From positions 12,388,968 through 12,452,967 of the forward strand of contig CM039464.1 of assembly GCA_022414725.1 (NCBI GenBank): DNA of 64,000 nucleotides, read 5' to 3'. The notes beneath the pieces are model-generated. The model was not told the DNA's origin, did not search any database, and worked only from the letters and a program-made list of their open reading frames with translations. This DNA comes from Microglena sp. YARC (Eukaryota; Chlorophyta; Chlorophyceae; Chlamydomonadales; Chlamydomonadaceae). Positions 54,833 through 63,930 of the stretch are shown piece by piece (the first letter of the stretch is position 1; every line of letters starts with the position of its first letter). The translations under genes were made by a program, and so were the position numbers.

Positions 54833-55460
54833 TGGGCTTTGTGAATGTCGCGTGGCCACAACGTACATCCGATCGTTGTCAAATTGAAACTGTACCGTCC
54901 CACGATATTTGAATCATATACCTCACCCTCCTCGTATTCGGATCCGGGGAGAATGACTCTGCACAATTTGGGAACTCGAGATCCCCGTTGGGACATGATA
55001 CACGAGGTCCGAACCGTAATTGTGACACACCCTCTCCCCATCCATCAGTCAGCTGCCCCTTAACGTAATTTAACAACTTGACATCGTCCACATCCATCCT
55101 CGAGGGCCTCCATTCGTCCGGCACTTTGTTTTTCCCAAAAGAAAACAGACCTCCTCCTCCTCCTCCTCCTCGTTGGTGTTTCTTCCGAGTCTTTGAAAAG
55201 CTCAAGACGATCTCAACGAACATGAACCCGTTCGCGACAGGTTTTAAACGGGCGTGCTTGAAATCGACCGGCCACATACCCATCGAGTTCAGCAGAGGGA
55301 CCTCTTCGATCAGATGCTCGAAACCGAACGATTTCCATCGTTTTTTTATGGACGCGATCGCTTCTCGCGGGACGGGGGTGGGTGTGGACAATCCCAGGTT
55401 GACGTCGGGACGGTGACATTGCACATCGTCCAACACGGCGGGGAAAGTCAGCGTAATCAT
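54793..55460 (-). pseudogene. Protein of unknown function, C-terminus altered by foldback insertion
   Basis: About 220 codons, one shift near 54,965. N-terminal part: MITLTFPAVLDDVQCHRPDV, then KKRWKSFGFEHLIEEVPLLN. A Gly run (seven codons, from a CTC repeat at 55,151-55,171) sits in the middle. The C-terminal part reads VILPGSEYEEGEVYDSNIVG and GRYSFNLTTIGCTLWPRDIH, which looks like a small beta domain. The final DSFAFRK and stop come from the foldback arm. Not recognised; possibly a virion or single-stranded DNA-binding protein, but that is a guess. Confidence 0.55.
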
Positions 55461-55626
55461 TGGCGCACACGATCAGAATCTAAAATACGAAGATGTTAAA
55501 AAATCACTGACTTGTTGTCGCGTTTCTCTTCTGCACTCGAAGGTTGCAACAAAATGTCCGGTCCGACTATTCTGAGAAAAACCATTTCGGAGAAAAAAAC
55601 ATTTCGGAGAGCATGACAAATAATGA

Positions 55627-56195
55627 ATGGGACGCTTCGCTGAAATTTTCGCCGTGTTCATCATCGTGATCATCATTGTAGGATACCTCCGCGGATTCTA
55701 CAGCGAGGTCGTGTTCGTGAGCTCGGACGTCGACGGTCGCGAATACCTCATGCGTCGGCTGCCCGACCGCCAGAACGCGGCGAACCTCATGGCGCGCATC
55801 AACTCGAATCTTAACAAGCTGGTTCAGCATCTCGTGGCCAAGTACCCAAAAAACCCGGTCGTGCGCCAGCTGTACGATAACTACAACCCAGACGCTCTCT
55901 CGGAGGGCGGGGCGGACTTGGGTACACATCGTACTCTGTAAACAAGGGTGAGAAGATCGTATTGTGTCTGCGTCAGCGTGACCACGAGCTAGTGGAGGAA
56001 AACATCCTCATGTATGTCGCGATCCACGAGCTGGGTCACCTCGCGACGGACGAGGTGGGACACACGCCCAAGTTCTGGTCGAACTTCAAGTGGATCCTGG
56101 GCGAGGCGATGTCTATCGGGCTCTACACCAAGGTCGACTTTGACAACGAGCCACAAAAGTGTTGCGGGATCAACATCACCTCATCCATCGTTTGA
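55627..56195 (+). pseudogene. Metallopeptidase with HELGH motif, frameshifted
   Basis: Signal anchor at the N-terminus (FAEIFAVFIIVIIIVGYLRG), then RINSNLNKLVQHLVAKYPKN and YNPDALSEGG. The frame stops at 55,939, but a frame one base away continues as YTSYSVNKGEKIVLCLRQRD and into ILMYVAIHELGHLATDEVGH with the zinc-binding HExxH, then FWSNFKWILGEA. One base fewer in GGGCGGGGCGG (55,904-55,914) joins them into about 189 residues. This fits a metallopeptidase-like family conserved in giant viruses (WLM-like), probably virion-associated. The break is identical in the left copy, so it may be real or a systematic error. Confidence 0.75.
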
Positions 56196-56240
56196 TGGTT
56201 TACAGCGTTCTTGTCTACAAAAAATATACACCAAAAAATA

Positions 56241-56714
56241 ATGAGTCATCCGGGGTACGCGCATGCAACGTACACGGTCCTGTGTGTCGCCTTCCTGATC
56301 GCGTGGATTTCCAGTTACATAGTGAGGTCGACCACCAGCAGCAGCGACGAGTTGACCTTGGAGAACGTAGGGACCACGTACGCCGGTTTAAGGAATGACC
56401 TTGCGTTCTCGATGATAGAGCCTCTCATAATGTTAGCGATCGGGGCGACCGTTCTGGCAGTACTGCACGCGTTTGTCCTCCCAACGATCGTAGGAAACGA
56501 TAACGAGGCCATGTTTTTATGCGGTCTGAATCTCATGTACCCGCATTTCAAGTTGTGCCTCTCGCACTTCATCCGCAAGATCTATGATGCTTTGATACTC
56601 GTGGGGATGGGGTGCATGCCCATACTAATGTACACAGTCCCAATGGATAAGTTTGTCATCTGCATGCTCTGGAGCAGCCTCTTCATCTTCATTGCGTCTT
56701 TCGCGAGTAGCTGA
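56241..56714 (+). CDS. Four-pass membrane protein
   Basis: 157 residues starting MSHPGYAHATYTVLC. Hydrophobic segments: VLCVAFLIAWISSYIV, SMIEPLIMLAIGATVLAVLH, ALILVGMGCMPILMYTV and FVICMLWSSLFIFIASF. Probably in the virion inner membrane. It starts 46 bases after the metallopeptidase and its 3' end overlaps the convergent virion gene by 26 bases. Not named. Confidence 0.7.
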   Translation: MSHPGYAHATYTVLCVAFLIAWISSYIVRSTTSSSDELTLENVGTTYAGLRNDLAFSMIEPLIMLAIGATVLAVLHAFVLPTIVGNDNEAMFLCGLNLMYPHFKLCLSHFIRKIYDALILVGMGCMPILMYTVPMDKFVICMLWSSLFIFIASFASS

Positions 56715-57297
56715 TGGACCGGTCGTTGAAGAGCCAGTTTGCAAAGGCGCCCTGGTCGTTGGGGGCGGCGACAGTGTAAAACTGACGGAAGCCGGAATTA
56801 CGTTTGAACACATCGTGTGGCTCCTTCCATTTATCGCCGTGGAAGAGTTTGTCAACTCGCTTTCGGACCGACGGACGCGTGATGTCGCAAGGGGGACGCG
56901 TCCCTCCCACCAGCACTGCGCCCATGTCGCCGATTGCAGGATTCATGAACGGGTTCTCTTTCGTGGGCGCGCGACAGAGCCTCGCCGTCTCGGGGTCACG
57001 TTCGAGACCCTCGTTGCGCATCATCTCGAACGTGTTCGTTCGCTGGCCAACGTCAAAACGGTGGACCGCGGCGGGCAGCGCACCTGTCAAAACAGGAATT
57101 AGCAGCGCCTTGGGGGAGGCACAGAAAATGCACACGGCGATGCCGTAGTATATGGAGAATCTGAACAGTGCGTTCAGCTGCTCTGTGAGGAGCATCCCTG
57201 GAAGGGGTACGAAACTGTAGAGTGCTTCCGTCGTGCCCATGAAACTGCGTAGGTCATCGTGCCATATGGTTGTGGTTGCCGCCGCATTGTCGTTCAT
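56689..57297 (-). CDS. Conserved virion-type protein (RQFYT/PNDQxxFAxWL family)
   Basis: 202 residues. A hydrophobic segment (LFRFSIYYGIAVCIFCA) follows the N-terminal 50 residues. Then come MRNEGLERDPE, NPFMNPAIGDMGAV, RKRVDKLFHGDKWKEPHDVF and the C-terminal motif NSGFRQFYTVAAPNDQGAFA/NWLFND. I recall this motif from structural proteins shared by many giant viruses (minor capsid or membrane protein), but not a definite name. Intact in this copy; TGA stop. Confidence 0.68.
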   Translation of the reverse strand: MNDNAAATTTIWHDDLRSFMGTTEALYSFVPLPGMLLTEQLNALFRFSIYYGIAVCIFCASPKALLIPVLTGALPAAVHRFDVGQRTNTFEMMRNEGLERDPETARLCRAPTKENPFMNPAIGDMGAVLVGGTRPPCDITRPSVRKRVDKLFHGDKWKEPHDVFKRNSGFRQFYTVAAPNDQGAFANWLFNDRSISYSRKTQ

Positions 57298-57339
57298 GTT
57301 GATATAGCAACTAAACTGCTTTACATGTACTTGACAAAA

Positions 57340-57600
57340 TTACTTGGGGGGGCAGCTTACCCCATACTTGACGGGGCAGCTCGGGAACTGCTTGGCGATG
57401 GCCATGGTGACACTGGCGGTGCTCTGGGGTGTATGGAGAGCCTCGCCAAGTACGACATTTAGTGTATCGGTTTCGGTTTGGCTTACCTCGACGGTCAAGA
57501 CGCCTGGAATGGCCCTTACCATGTCCATCTTCTCCTCCGTCATTGCGTCGCACAATGTAATTGAGATAGTGATAGAGGAGGTCATTTTCAGTTCATACAA
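57340..57600 (-). CDS. Small protein of unknown function
   Basis: 86 residues, ending VKYGVSCPPK just after a run of seven G/C. The middle is beta-like (GVLTVEVSQTETDTLNVVLG). The run has six bases in the left copy, so the true C-terminus is uncertain. Lies in a minus-strand row with its neighbours. Confidence 0.45.
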   Translation of the reverse strand: MYELKMTSSITISITLCDAMTEEKMDMVRAIPGVLTVEVSQTETDTLNVVLGEALHTPQSTASVTMAIAKQFPSCPVKYGVSCPPK

Positions 57601-57631
57601 TTGTTTTCAAAATAAAATGGGATTGTTTTAA

Positions 57632-58307
57632 TCAGTAGTGAGTGTACGCGGCGCCTCCTCCATGATGACGGTACCGCATCCCCATTCCCAACTTTACGAA
57701 TGTCTCTAGAATGAATATGAGCATGACGCCTGCTAGCACAAACATTGCGAGCTCCATCAACGCTTGTCTAGGCTTCGGGGACGTGTCCATTTGTGGATGA
57801 AAGAATCCTTCGACTGGATTTTTACTGCTTTTAGGCAGGCGAGCGGATGTTATTGTGGGGGTGGTGGGCGGCTCATTGTATGAATCTGAATCGTTGGCAT
57901 CGTCATTAGGATGATCATCCGATTCGGAGTCAGGATCATTGTCGTATTCGGTATTATTGTATTTAGGATGCTCTTCAATCTTTTCTTCTTCTTCAGCATG
58001 AGATTTTCGATACTCTGTGTCTCGTTGGTAAATGTCCATGATGTCGTCGAATGAGAAATTGAACCCCTGGGTGTACATGTCGCACAAAGGACTAGGGTTC
58101 TTGTCAAAGACGCACGCGTACGACGGCGTCTTTGATTTCGCAATTGATTCCCCCCCCCGCATCCTTTTTCTTCTTCTTCGGGAAGCTGCTCGTCGTCCTC
58201 TTTGTTTTGTAGTTTTTGGTTCCCGGAGCTCGCTTGTCCGTGAAGACACGGTCGTGGTTGTTCCAAACCTCGTTCAATGGGGCTCCAGTCAATATGTACG
58301 CGGACAT
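57632..58307 (-). pseudogene. C-terminal-anchored virion-type membrane protein, frameshift in poly-C
   Basis: One frame starts MSAYILTGAPLNEVWNNHDR and ends just after the nine-C run (58,150-58,158); the neighbouring frame then carries KTPSYACVFDKNPSPLCDMY, FNFSFDDIMDIYQRD, a long acidic linker and a C-terminal transmembrane helix (MELAMFVLAGVMLIFILETF). Joined, it is about 225 residues. The opening ILTGAPLNEVW and this layout recall a conserved giant-virus membrane protein. The run has nine C in both copies, so the break may be real or systematic. Confidence 0.6.
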
Positions 58308-58432
58308 ATATGCTTGTTGAATGGCTGGCTATTACATGTTGAAACATAACACTTTTTTTGGAACGCGACAAACAGATCTCCATGCGCACTTTTTGACAAA
58401 ATATTGTGGTTTGAAGGAAAGAACACATCCGC

Positions 58433-60649
58433 ATGGAGGCTGCGCTTCTCCTTATCGTTGCAGGCGCAGGGTACATGCTTTCAAAGCGACGCAACGAACC
58501 GGGAAGGGTGCCGCTAGCTGTCTCCCTGATGACATCATACACAATAAAGAAGAGACCCGGCACATTCCGCAAATCATCATCATCATCATCAATGCCTATC
58601 TCGTTTGACGCGTCTGACGCGGAGGCGCGCGACCGACCATCCGTTCACGACCCGTACCACTGCACACGCGTGCAAGATGTTTACGCACACGAAAAGGAGC
58701 TCCTCATGCAGAACACATTCAGGTCCTCAATGACTGGAGACCGCATGCCAGCGACGCACGGCAACATGGTCCCTTTCTTCAGAGGGAGCGAGCCTCCAGG
58801 ATCGGCGTCCGTCTCCACAAACCGAGGACACGAGATGGAGAACTTCGTGGGCGAGAAAGGCTCCCAAGACTTCACATCACTAAGCGGTGGAAAGCGAGAA
58901 ATTCAGCAACTCTTCAGCCCTACAGAGGCGAGAGTGGACGTCCTGCGTCCGCCTGTAGGCGTCGGGGGATCCGAGTACCGCGGCGTCGTGCAATTGCCAC
59001 GCAATCGCGCTAACGAACTCCCTTTCGAACAGGTTCGTGTTCAACCGATCCCGGAGGAAGAGATGCGCAAAATGGGGGGTCTGCGCGCGCTAACAGTGGA
59101 CGACATGCGTCCTCTCACGCGTCCCAAACAGAGCTTGCCTGGACAGATTATCCCCGGGTCGTCCACATCTACTGCTACCGACCGACCTAAGCACCAACCC
59201 ATCAACACTCAGACGCGCCCCCCTCCTCTCATCCGCGGGCAGAAGACCACCGACGACTTTATGCGCACCGGTGGCGCGGCCGGGTCTCAGCCCGGGTACG
59301 ACAAGATCCGCATTGTCGACCGGCACACCGAGCGTGAAACGATGCGTTCCGCCGACCTGTACAAGGGTGCAGCTGCCCCTGTGGGCGTGCACCGGATGGA
59401 GGACCGAGGAGGGTCCCATTGGGACCTCATCTTTCGAACCCCCCTGGGTGAGATGTCGCGAGGGCCTGCCACGACGACGGTCAAGAGCGTCACTGACTAC
59501 GGTCGAAGCAGTATGTCGGCCCCTGGCAACGCGCGAATGGAGACCGGGTCTCGCACGCGCCCTGGAACTCTCACTACGGCCGTCAAGGCGTTGGTCGCGC
59601 CTTTGCAGGATGTGCTGCGCACGACGCGTAAGGAGGAGTACCTCGATTCGGCGCCTGTGGTGAACCTTGTAGGATCTCAGGGCGTTTCCAAGCTCACGGT
59701 GTACGACTCGCAGGATGTCGCGCGATCGACGCTCAAGGATGTTCTCCTCGATTCGGCGCCTGTGTTGAACCTTGTAGGATCTCAAGGCGTTCCCAAGCTC
59801 ACGGTGTACGACTCGCAGGATGTCACGCGAACGACGCTCAAGGATGTTCTCCTCGATTGGGCGCCTGTATTGAACCTTGTAGGATCTCACGGCGTTCCCA
59901 AGCTCACGCGCCACACGCGCCGCGAGGCGACCGCTGTCAACCCTGACGGTCACCAACGTAATTTGTATGCGAAGAACGTTGGTGGAGTTGTTTACTCGGC
60001 TGATGACGCGGCGCCCGATGCGACTCGTAAGGACGTTGCGGTGGGTCAGGATCGTGGTGGTGGCTTGCCAACGATAACACCTGGACGCGGAGCTTACAGT
60101 GTTTCAGTGTTGGACCCTCCTCGAGCGACTATGCGTGAGACGGCCGCTGATTCGGGAACACGGTTCGGTGTGTCTCGGCTTGCAGAGAGTTCTGGTGCGT
60201 ACGTTGTGGCCAAGCCCGACAGTTTAGAGGCGACGATGCGCAGCACGACGACTGACGGGTCTGAGTACTATGGTACTTCTGAGTCTGCTGTGACCGGACC
60301 GGTTTCGCGTGCCGACGTCGGTTTGGTGGAGCCCGCGCTGTCTCGTGAGGCGCTTGTGATGACTGGGCGCGAATTTCTGGTTGACAGGAGGGGGTGTGAC
60401 GCTCCGGCTGGGGCGCGGTTCGGTGCCGGCGTAGCTGAGATGGGTGTTGTTGGCGACGAAACGTGGCGGGACCCTGCTTTGCATGACGGTGGGTGGCAGA
60501 GTAGGTACTTGAATTCTAGTGTGGCTGGGGGCGGTGACATGTTGTTGCCTTACAACACTGTCGAGCCTGATCCTGAGCCGCGGTACACGGTGGACCGTTT
60601 GATGGGTGACATAGAGGGCAGACGTGCACAACAAGACCACCAACAATAA
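58433..60649 (+). CDS. Large virion-type protein with 38-residue repeats
   Basis: 738 residues, intact. N-terminal transmembrane/signal segment (MEAALLLIVAGAGYMLSKRR), then a region with NTFRSSMTGDRMPATHGNMV/PFFRGSEPP. The HxNMVPFFRGS motif is one I recall from conserved giant-virus structural proteins. After residue 390 three near-identical 38-residue units follow (LDSAPVLNLVGSQGVPKLTV then YDSQDVTRTTLKDVL), with 114-bp DNA repeats at 59,640-59,905. The C-terminal part ends in a LLPYNTVEPDPEPRYTVDRL stretch. Probably a virion component; its exact place is unknown. TAA stop. Confidence 0.72.
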   Translation: MEAALLLIVAGAGYMLSKRRNEPGRVPLAVSLMTSYTIKKRPGTFRKSSSSSSMPISFDASDAEARDRPSVHDPYHCTRVQDVYAHEKELLMQNTFRSSMTGDRMPATHGNMVPFFRGSEPPGSASVSTNRGHEMENFVGEKGSQDFTSLSGGKREIQQLFSPTEARVDVLRPPVGVGGSEYRGVVQLPRNRANELPFEQVRVQPIPEEEMRKMGGLRALTVDDMRPLTRPKQSLPGQIIPGSSTSTATDRPKHQPINTQTRPPPLIRGQKTTDDFMRTGGAAGSQPGYDKIRIVDRHTERETMRSADLYKGAAAPVGVHRMEDRGGSHWDLIFRTPLGEMSRGPATTTVKSVTDYGRSSMSAPGNARMETGSRTRPGTLTTAVKALVAPLQDVLRTTRKEEYLDSAPVVNLVGSQGVSKLTVYDSQDVARSTLKDVLLDSAPVLNLVGSQGVPKLTVYDSQDVTRTTLKDVLLDWAPVLNLVGSHGVPKLTRHTRREATAVNPDGHQRNLYAKNVGGVVYSADDAAPDATRKDVAVGQDRGGGLPTITPGRGAYSVSVLDPPRATMRETAADSGTRFGVSRLAESSGAYVVAKPDSLEATMRSTTTDGSEYYGTSESAVTGPVSRADVGLVEPALSREALVMTGREFLVDRRGCDAPAGARFGAGVAEMGVVGDETWRDPALHDGGWQSRYLNSSVAGGGDMLLPYNTVEPDPEPRYTVDRLMGDIEGRRAQQDHQQ

Positions 60650-60663
60650 AAAATATCATCTGT

Positions 60664-60813
60664 ATGAAGTTTGTATTGTGTTTGCTGTTGTTGTAGCAGT
60701 TAATGGGCGTTCCAGCCTCCCCGGTCAATTTTTACTGGTTGCGAAACATGGTCTGGAGCGGAATTGTGATTCCTCGGTGCCAATATGACGATAAACGCAA
60801 GAAAGAGCCCTGA
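60664..60813 (+). pseudogene. Possible small secreted protein with in-frame TAG
   Basis: MKFVLCLLLL looks like a signal peptide; TAG follows at 60,694-60,696, and the same frame continues VPASPVNFYWLRNMVWSGIV to TGA at 60,811. 49 codons in all. The same sequence, with indels, lies at 44,119-44,248. Weak case: it may be chance. Confidence 0.25.
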
Positions 60814-60847
60814 ACCCTGGCTCAATAACTTGTTATAAAAAAAATGG

Positions 60848-61138
60848 CTTGGGACCGCGACGTGAACGCTTCCAGGAACATCCTGATGCTTACACTCCAC
60901 CAAGTCTTTGGGAGAGAGAGACCTCTCGCGTTTTGCCGAGACGCGCCGAGAGGTTCCTCGAAAAATCCACCAACACACTGATATGGGGACACAGACGGTT
61001 GAACGGTTTACCACAGAGGCGACTCGGAATATCTTCGAGAACCTCTTCAACCTGCTGCACCCCCCAACGTTGCCCAAACGCAATGATCTGCAGTCTGGAT
61101 GATTATAAGGTGTGTCCCACTTTATTTGAGAACAACTG
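60848..61138 (+). mobile_element. Solo Fanzor 3' end G, intact
   Basis: 291 bp matching the E3 Fanzor from the RuvC-III segment (DRDVNASRNILM) to the element end. It ends TTTATTTGAGAACAACTG then TA at 61,139-61,140, exactly like the E3 terminus. Both hairpins (GAGG-CTCG/CGAG-CCTC and CGTTGCCC/GCAACG) are present, the second with one mismatch (GCAATG). No transposase or other end. It is the best-preserved solo end and a good candidate for a stand-alone guide-RNA source. Confidence 0.8.
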
Positions 61139-61149
61139 TATGTATTACC

Positions 61150-61356
61150 ATGGAAGAGCACAGTAGTGACTTGAAAACAGTAGGTGAGAGGGTCGAACAT
61201 CTAATACACGAGATGGATTCTTTGCATGAAGCGACAGGCGTGGAGTATTTCAAAGCCCAGGCATTAGCATGGTCCGGATGGGTGTGGATGCTACAAGATA
61301 GCAAGCGACGAGAGTGGAAGATTACATTCCCTGGGGATGCTCAGGGAATGGATTGA
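61150..61356 (+). CDS. Small protein of unknown function
   Basis: 68 residues starting MEEHSSDLKTVGERVEHLIH, a helical segment then WSGWVWMLQDSKRREWKIT. It starts 10 bases after the solo Fanzor end, so the end's flank is its 5' leader. No family recognised. Confidence 0.4.
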   Translation: MEEHSSDLKTVGERVEHLIHEMDSLHEATGVEYFKAQALAWSGWVWMLQDSKRREWKITFPGDAQGMD

Positions 61357-61370
61357 TTGATAATGCAAAC

Positions 61371-61560
61371 ACACGCACGCAGAGTGATAGGCGAACGGAG
61401 GATAGAGAGATAGGATTTACATCACAGGATCACGCACGCACGCGCACGAAGGTGATAGGTAACTGGAAAGCCAGACGACAAGCTGAATGAATACATACAT
61501 ACAGGATCGAATGACATATCCATCGACCGAATGCATGCATGCAAGCAAGCAAGAAAGCAC
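61371..61560. repeat. Short tandem repeats (ACGC, CATA, GCAA)
   Basis: Patches of ACGC, CATACATACATAC, GCATGCATGCAAGCAAGCAAG in the leader of the LRR gene. Such tracts are unlike the rest of the viral region. Confidence 0.6.
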
Positions 61561-62182
61561 GCACACGCATGACCTAACTTCTTTGGCGGAATTCGAAACC
61601 TTCGCGGTCAACCTGACACCTCTGTCAGACCTATCTGCGTTTACGCACTTGGACATTTCGGAAATCGAAGATCTCGAAGACCTAACACCTCTGTCCGGTC
61701 TAACTTCGTTGGTTCACTTGGACATCAATCACACCTATGTGTGCGACCTATCACCTCTGTCCGGCCTCACTTCATTGGTTCACCTGAACATGGCGCACAC
61801 ATTCTTGGTCAACGACATATCACCGCTGTCCGGCCTCACTTCGTTGGTTCACCTCGACATTTCGGAAATCGAATACAGGCTCGAAGACATATCACCGGTG
61901 TCCGGCCTCACTTCGTTGGTCCACCTGGACATCAATTACACCGACGTGGTCGACATATCACATCTGTCCTGCCTCACTGCGTTGGTTCACCTGAACATGT
62001 CGTCCACCTGCGTGACCGATATATCACCTCTGTCCGGCCTCACTGCGTTGCTTCACCTGAACATGGCGCACACCGAAGTGGAAGACATATCACATCTGTC
62101 CGGCCTTACTTCGTTGCTTCACCTCGACATTTCACCACTTTCCGGACTCACTTCGTTGAAGTACTTGAAAAATGGAGTGTAG
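61487..62182 (+). CDS. Leucine-rich-repeat protein (internalin-like units)
   Basis: 231 residues. From residue 40 on, about eight LRR units of the pattern DISPLSGLTSLVHLDI with short variable loops, as in bacterial internalins and some giant-virus proteins. LRRs bind other proteins; a host-interaction role is inference. The N-terminus contains the microsatellite-coded segment, so the true start may be later. No signal peptide is evident. Confidence 0.7.
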   Translation: MNTYIQDRMTYPSTECMHASKQESTHTHDLTSLAEFETFAVNLTPLSDLSAFTHLDISEIEDLEDLTPLSGLTSLVHLDINHTYVCDLSPLSGLTSLVHLNMAHTFLVNDISPLSGLTSLVHLDISEIEYRLEDISPVSGLTSLVHLDINYTDVVDISHLSCLTALVHLNMSSTCVTDISPLSGLTALLHLNMAHTEVEDISHLSGLTSLLHLDISPLSGLTSLKYLKNGV

Positions 62183-62287
62183 TCATCCAAATCTTGCCAG
62201 CCGCGCATTATTTCTTGTAAAAGTATTTGTTGAAATTGCTGAGAAACATTCTTGCTTCAAACATTCCCCATTCAAAATTGTAAAATG

Positions 62288-63021
62288 TAGGTGAGGAAGG
62301 TTTGTAATATATACAACGTGCCCAAGAGCTCACTACATAGATGGGTCAATGCTGATCAGGTGGGTAAAAGTAAGCGTTTAAAACGAAAAAGGAAAGAATT
62401 GTCCATGCTTTTACGTTCCACGATATCCAATAATATTGCAGAGAACCTTCATAACATGCAAGGATTTGGTAGGTATAATTTGCAAGAGTTGTAATGTGAG
62501 ATTATCGATCAGTACGGCATCGAGACACATAAAACAATGTGGATTTTCTAGGAAGAAGGCGTTTCCCACAGTTCTCTACGGACATTCAAAAGAAAATGTA
62601 TAAATGTTCTGTGACAAGTACAGAGAAAGCTCTAACGTTGTTTGTATCGACGAAGCAGGATTTTACGCTGTCGAACACAGCAAATATGGATACAGCAAGA
62701 TCGGTTCTAGATTAACTACGAAGACAATGAGTAACCTCCGTCGTGTGAAGTTCACTTTGTTACTGCTATTTCATCAGGGAATAATAGATTATCAGTTATT
62801 GGAGCACAATTGTAAAAAAGAAGATTTCATTAAATTCTTTAAAACTTTGGTCATACCAAAGAACACCACGATCGTCATGGATAATATTCGGTTTCACCAT
62901 TCTTCAGATATAAAGGATATATCCGTAAGCAAAGGGTGGAAGCTTTTGTACACCCCTCCTTATTGCCCCAGAGCTAATGCGATTGAACAAATATTTGGAA
63001 GCATGAAGAGAGACTACAGGG
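62288..63021 (+). pseudogene. E3-type transposase fragment
   Basis: Covers most of the E3 transposase (KVCNIYNVPKSSLHRWVNAD through ANAIEQIFGSMKRDYRAS) with D, D and E still present, but the start is missing and at least two frame changes occur (near 62,445 and 62,600). It ends exactly where a Fanzor-end fragment begins. Confidence 0.8.
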
Positions 63022-63080
63022 CATCCAGACTGCAGATCGTTGCTTTTGGGCAACGTTGGGGGGTGCAGCAGGTTGAAGAG
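63022..63080 (-). repeat. Fanzor 3' end fragment H
   Basis: 59 bases (CATCCAGACTGCAGATCGTT onward to GGTTGAAGAG) from the Fanzor end, with hairpin CGTTGC/GCAACG, fused to the transposase fragment. The junction shares CATC with both parents, so the deletion may have used microhomology. Confidence 0.7.
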
Positions 63081-63129
63081 TGCATTTGTAAATGGGGCGG
63101 GAAAAAATGGTGCATCGCTGTTAATGCAT

Positions 63130-63795
63130 CTAGACCTTGTTCTTCTGCTCAAACAATTCCAGGACCGCATCAAGGGTCTTGGGTTGAGCAGCGTTTTTGG
63201 TAGACGCTTCTGAAGTTACATACACCAGATATTGAGTACATACACCAGATTTGTTTTTACTGGGGAGCAATTCGGAATCTTGTTCCGAAATCGATTTTAT
63301 CATATCATGATATTTCGACTTGATAACCTCCTGGAAATTATCCGCAATTCTAGAGTTGAACCTGTAGGTTCCCTTCAAGACAGTTGTCTTTCCAGGGCTC
63401 ATGGCAGATTCCATACCGAGGTTGGTTCTACAGTTCCTTGAGAAACCATTGTTTGTGTTATCATGGCCTCCAAGACTCTTGTAGAGACCCTCATGCTGAG
63501 AGTTGTTGGGCCGTAATTTAAACCAGACACCCTCCATACCCTTGCTCTTCAGAGTGATGTACACACTGATGTAAGCCACAATCGACTTGAGACAAAGAGC
63601 AAACTTAGATGCATCAGCAGCAGGAGCAGCATACGCGGCAGGAGCAGCATACGCAACAAAAGCAGCAGGAGCATGAGGAGCATCAGCAGGGGTAGAGGGA
63701 GGTGCAAGAGCAGCATACGCAGCAGAAGCAACATGAGTATCACAATTGAATGTATTCAACAACCAATCCATTTCATCCTCAATCTCCATATTCTC

Positions 63796-63889
<94 letters not shown>

Positions 63890-63930
63890 TCAGAGTTACC
63901 AGGGAGGACCTGGTTATCCGACACTTGCAC
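63130..63930 (-). CDS. Protein with (Ala-Pro)n and Ala-rich repeats
   Basis: 266 residues. After the N-terminus MQVSDNQVLPGNSD comes an Ala-Pro repeat of about 17 units, then MEIEDEMDWLLNTF, an Ala-rich stretch (AAPAAYAAPAADAS), and a C-terminal globular domain (SIVAYISVYITLKSKGMEGV through KTLDAVLELFEQKNK). Not recognised. The repeat may be a flexible linker. Nothing else is seen to the window end. Confidence 0.55.

Noticed and set aside
29180..61040. True tandem duplication or diverged terminal repeats
   Set aside because: Differences are mainly one-base indels graded towards the N gap, not codon-like substitutions.
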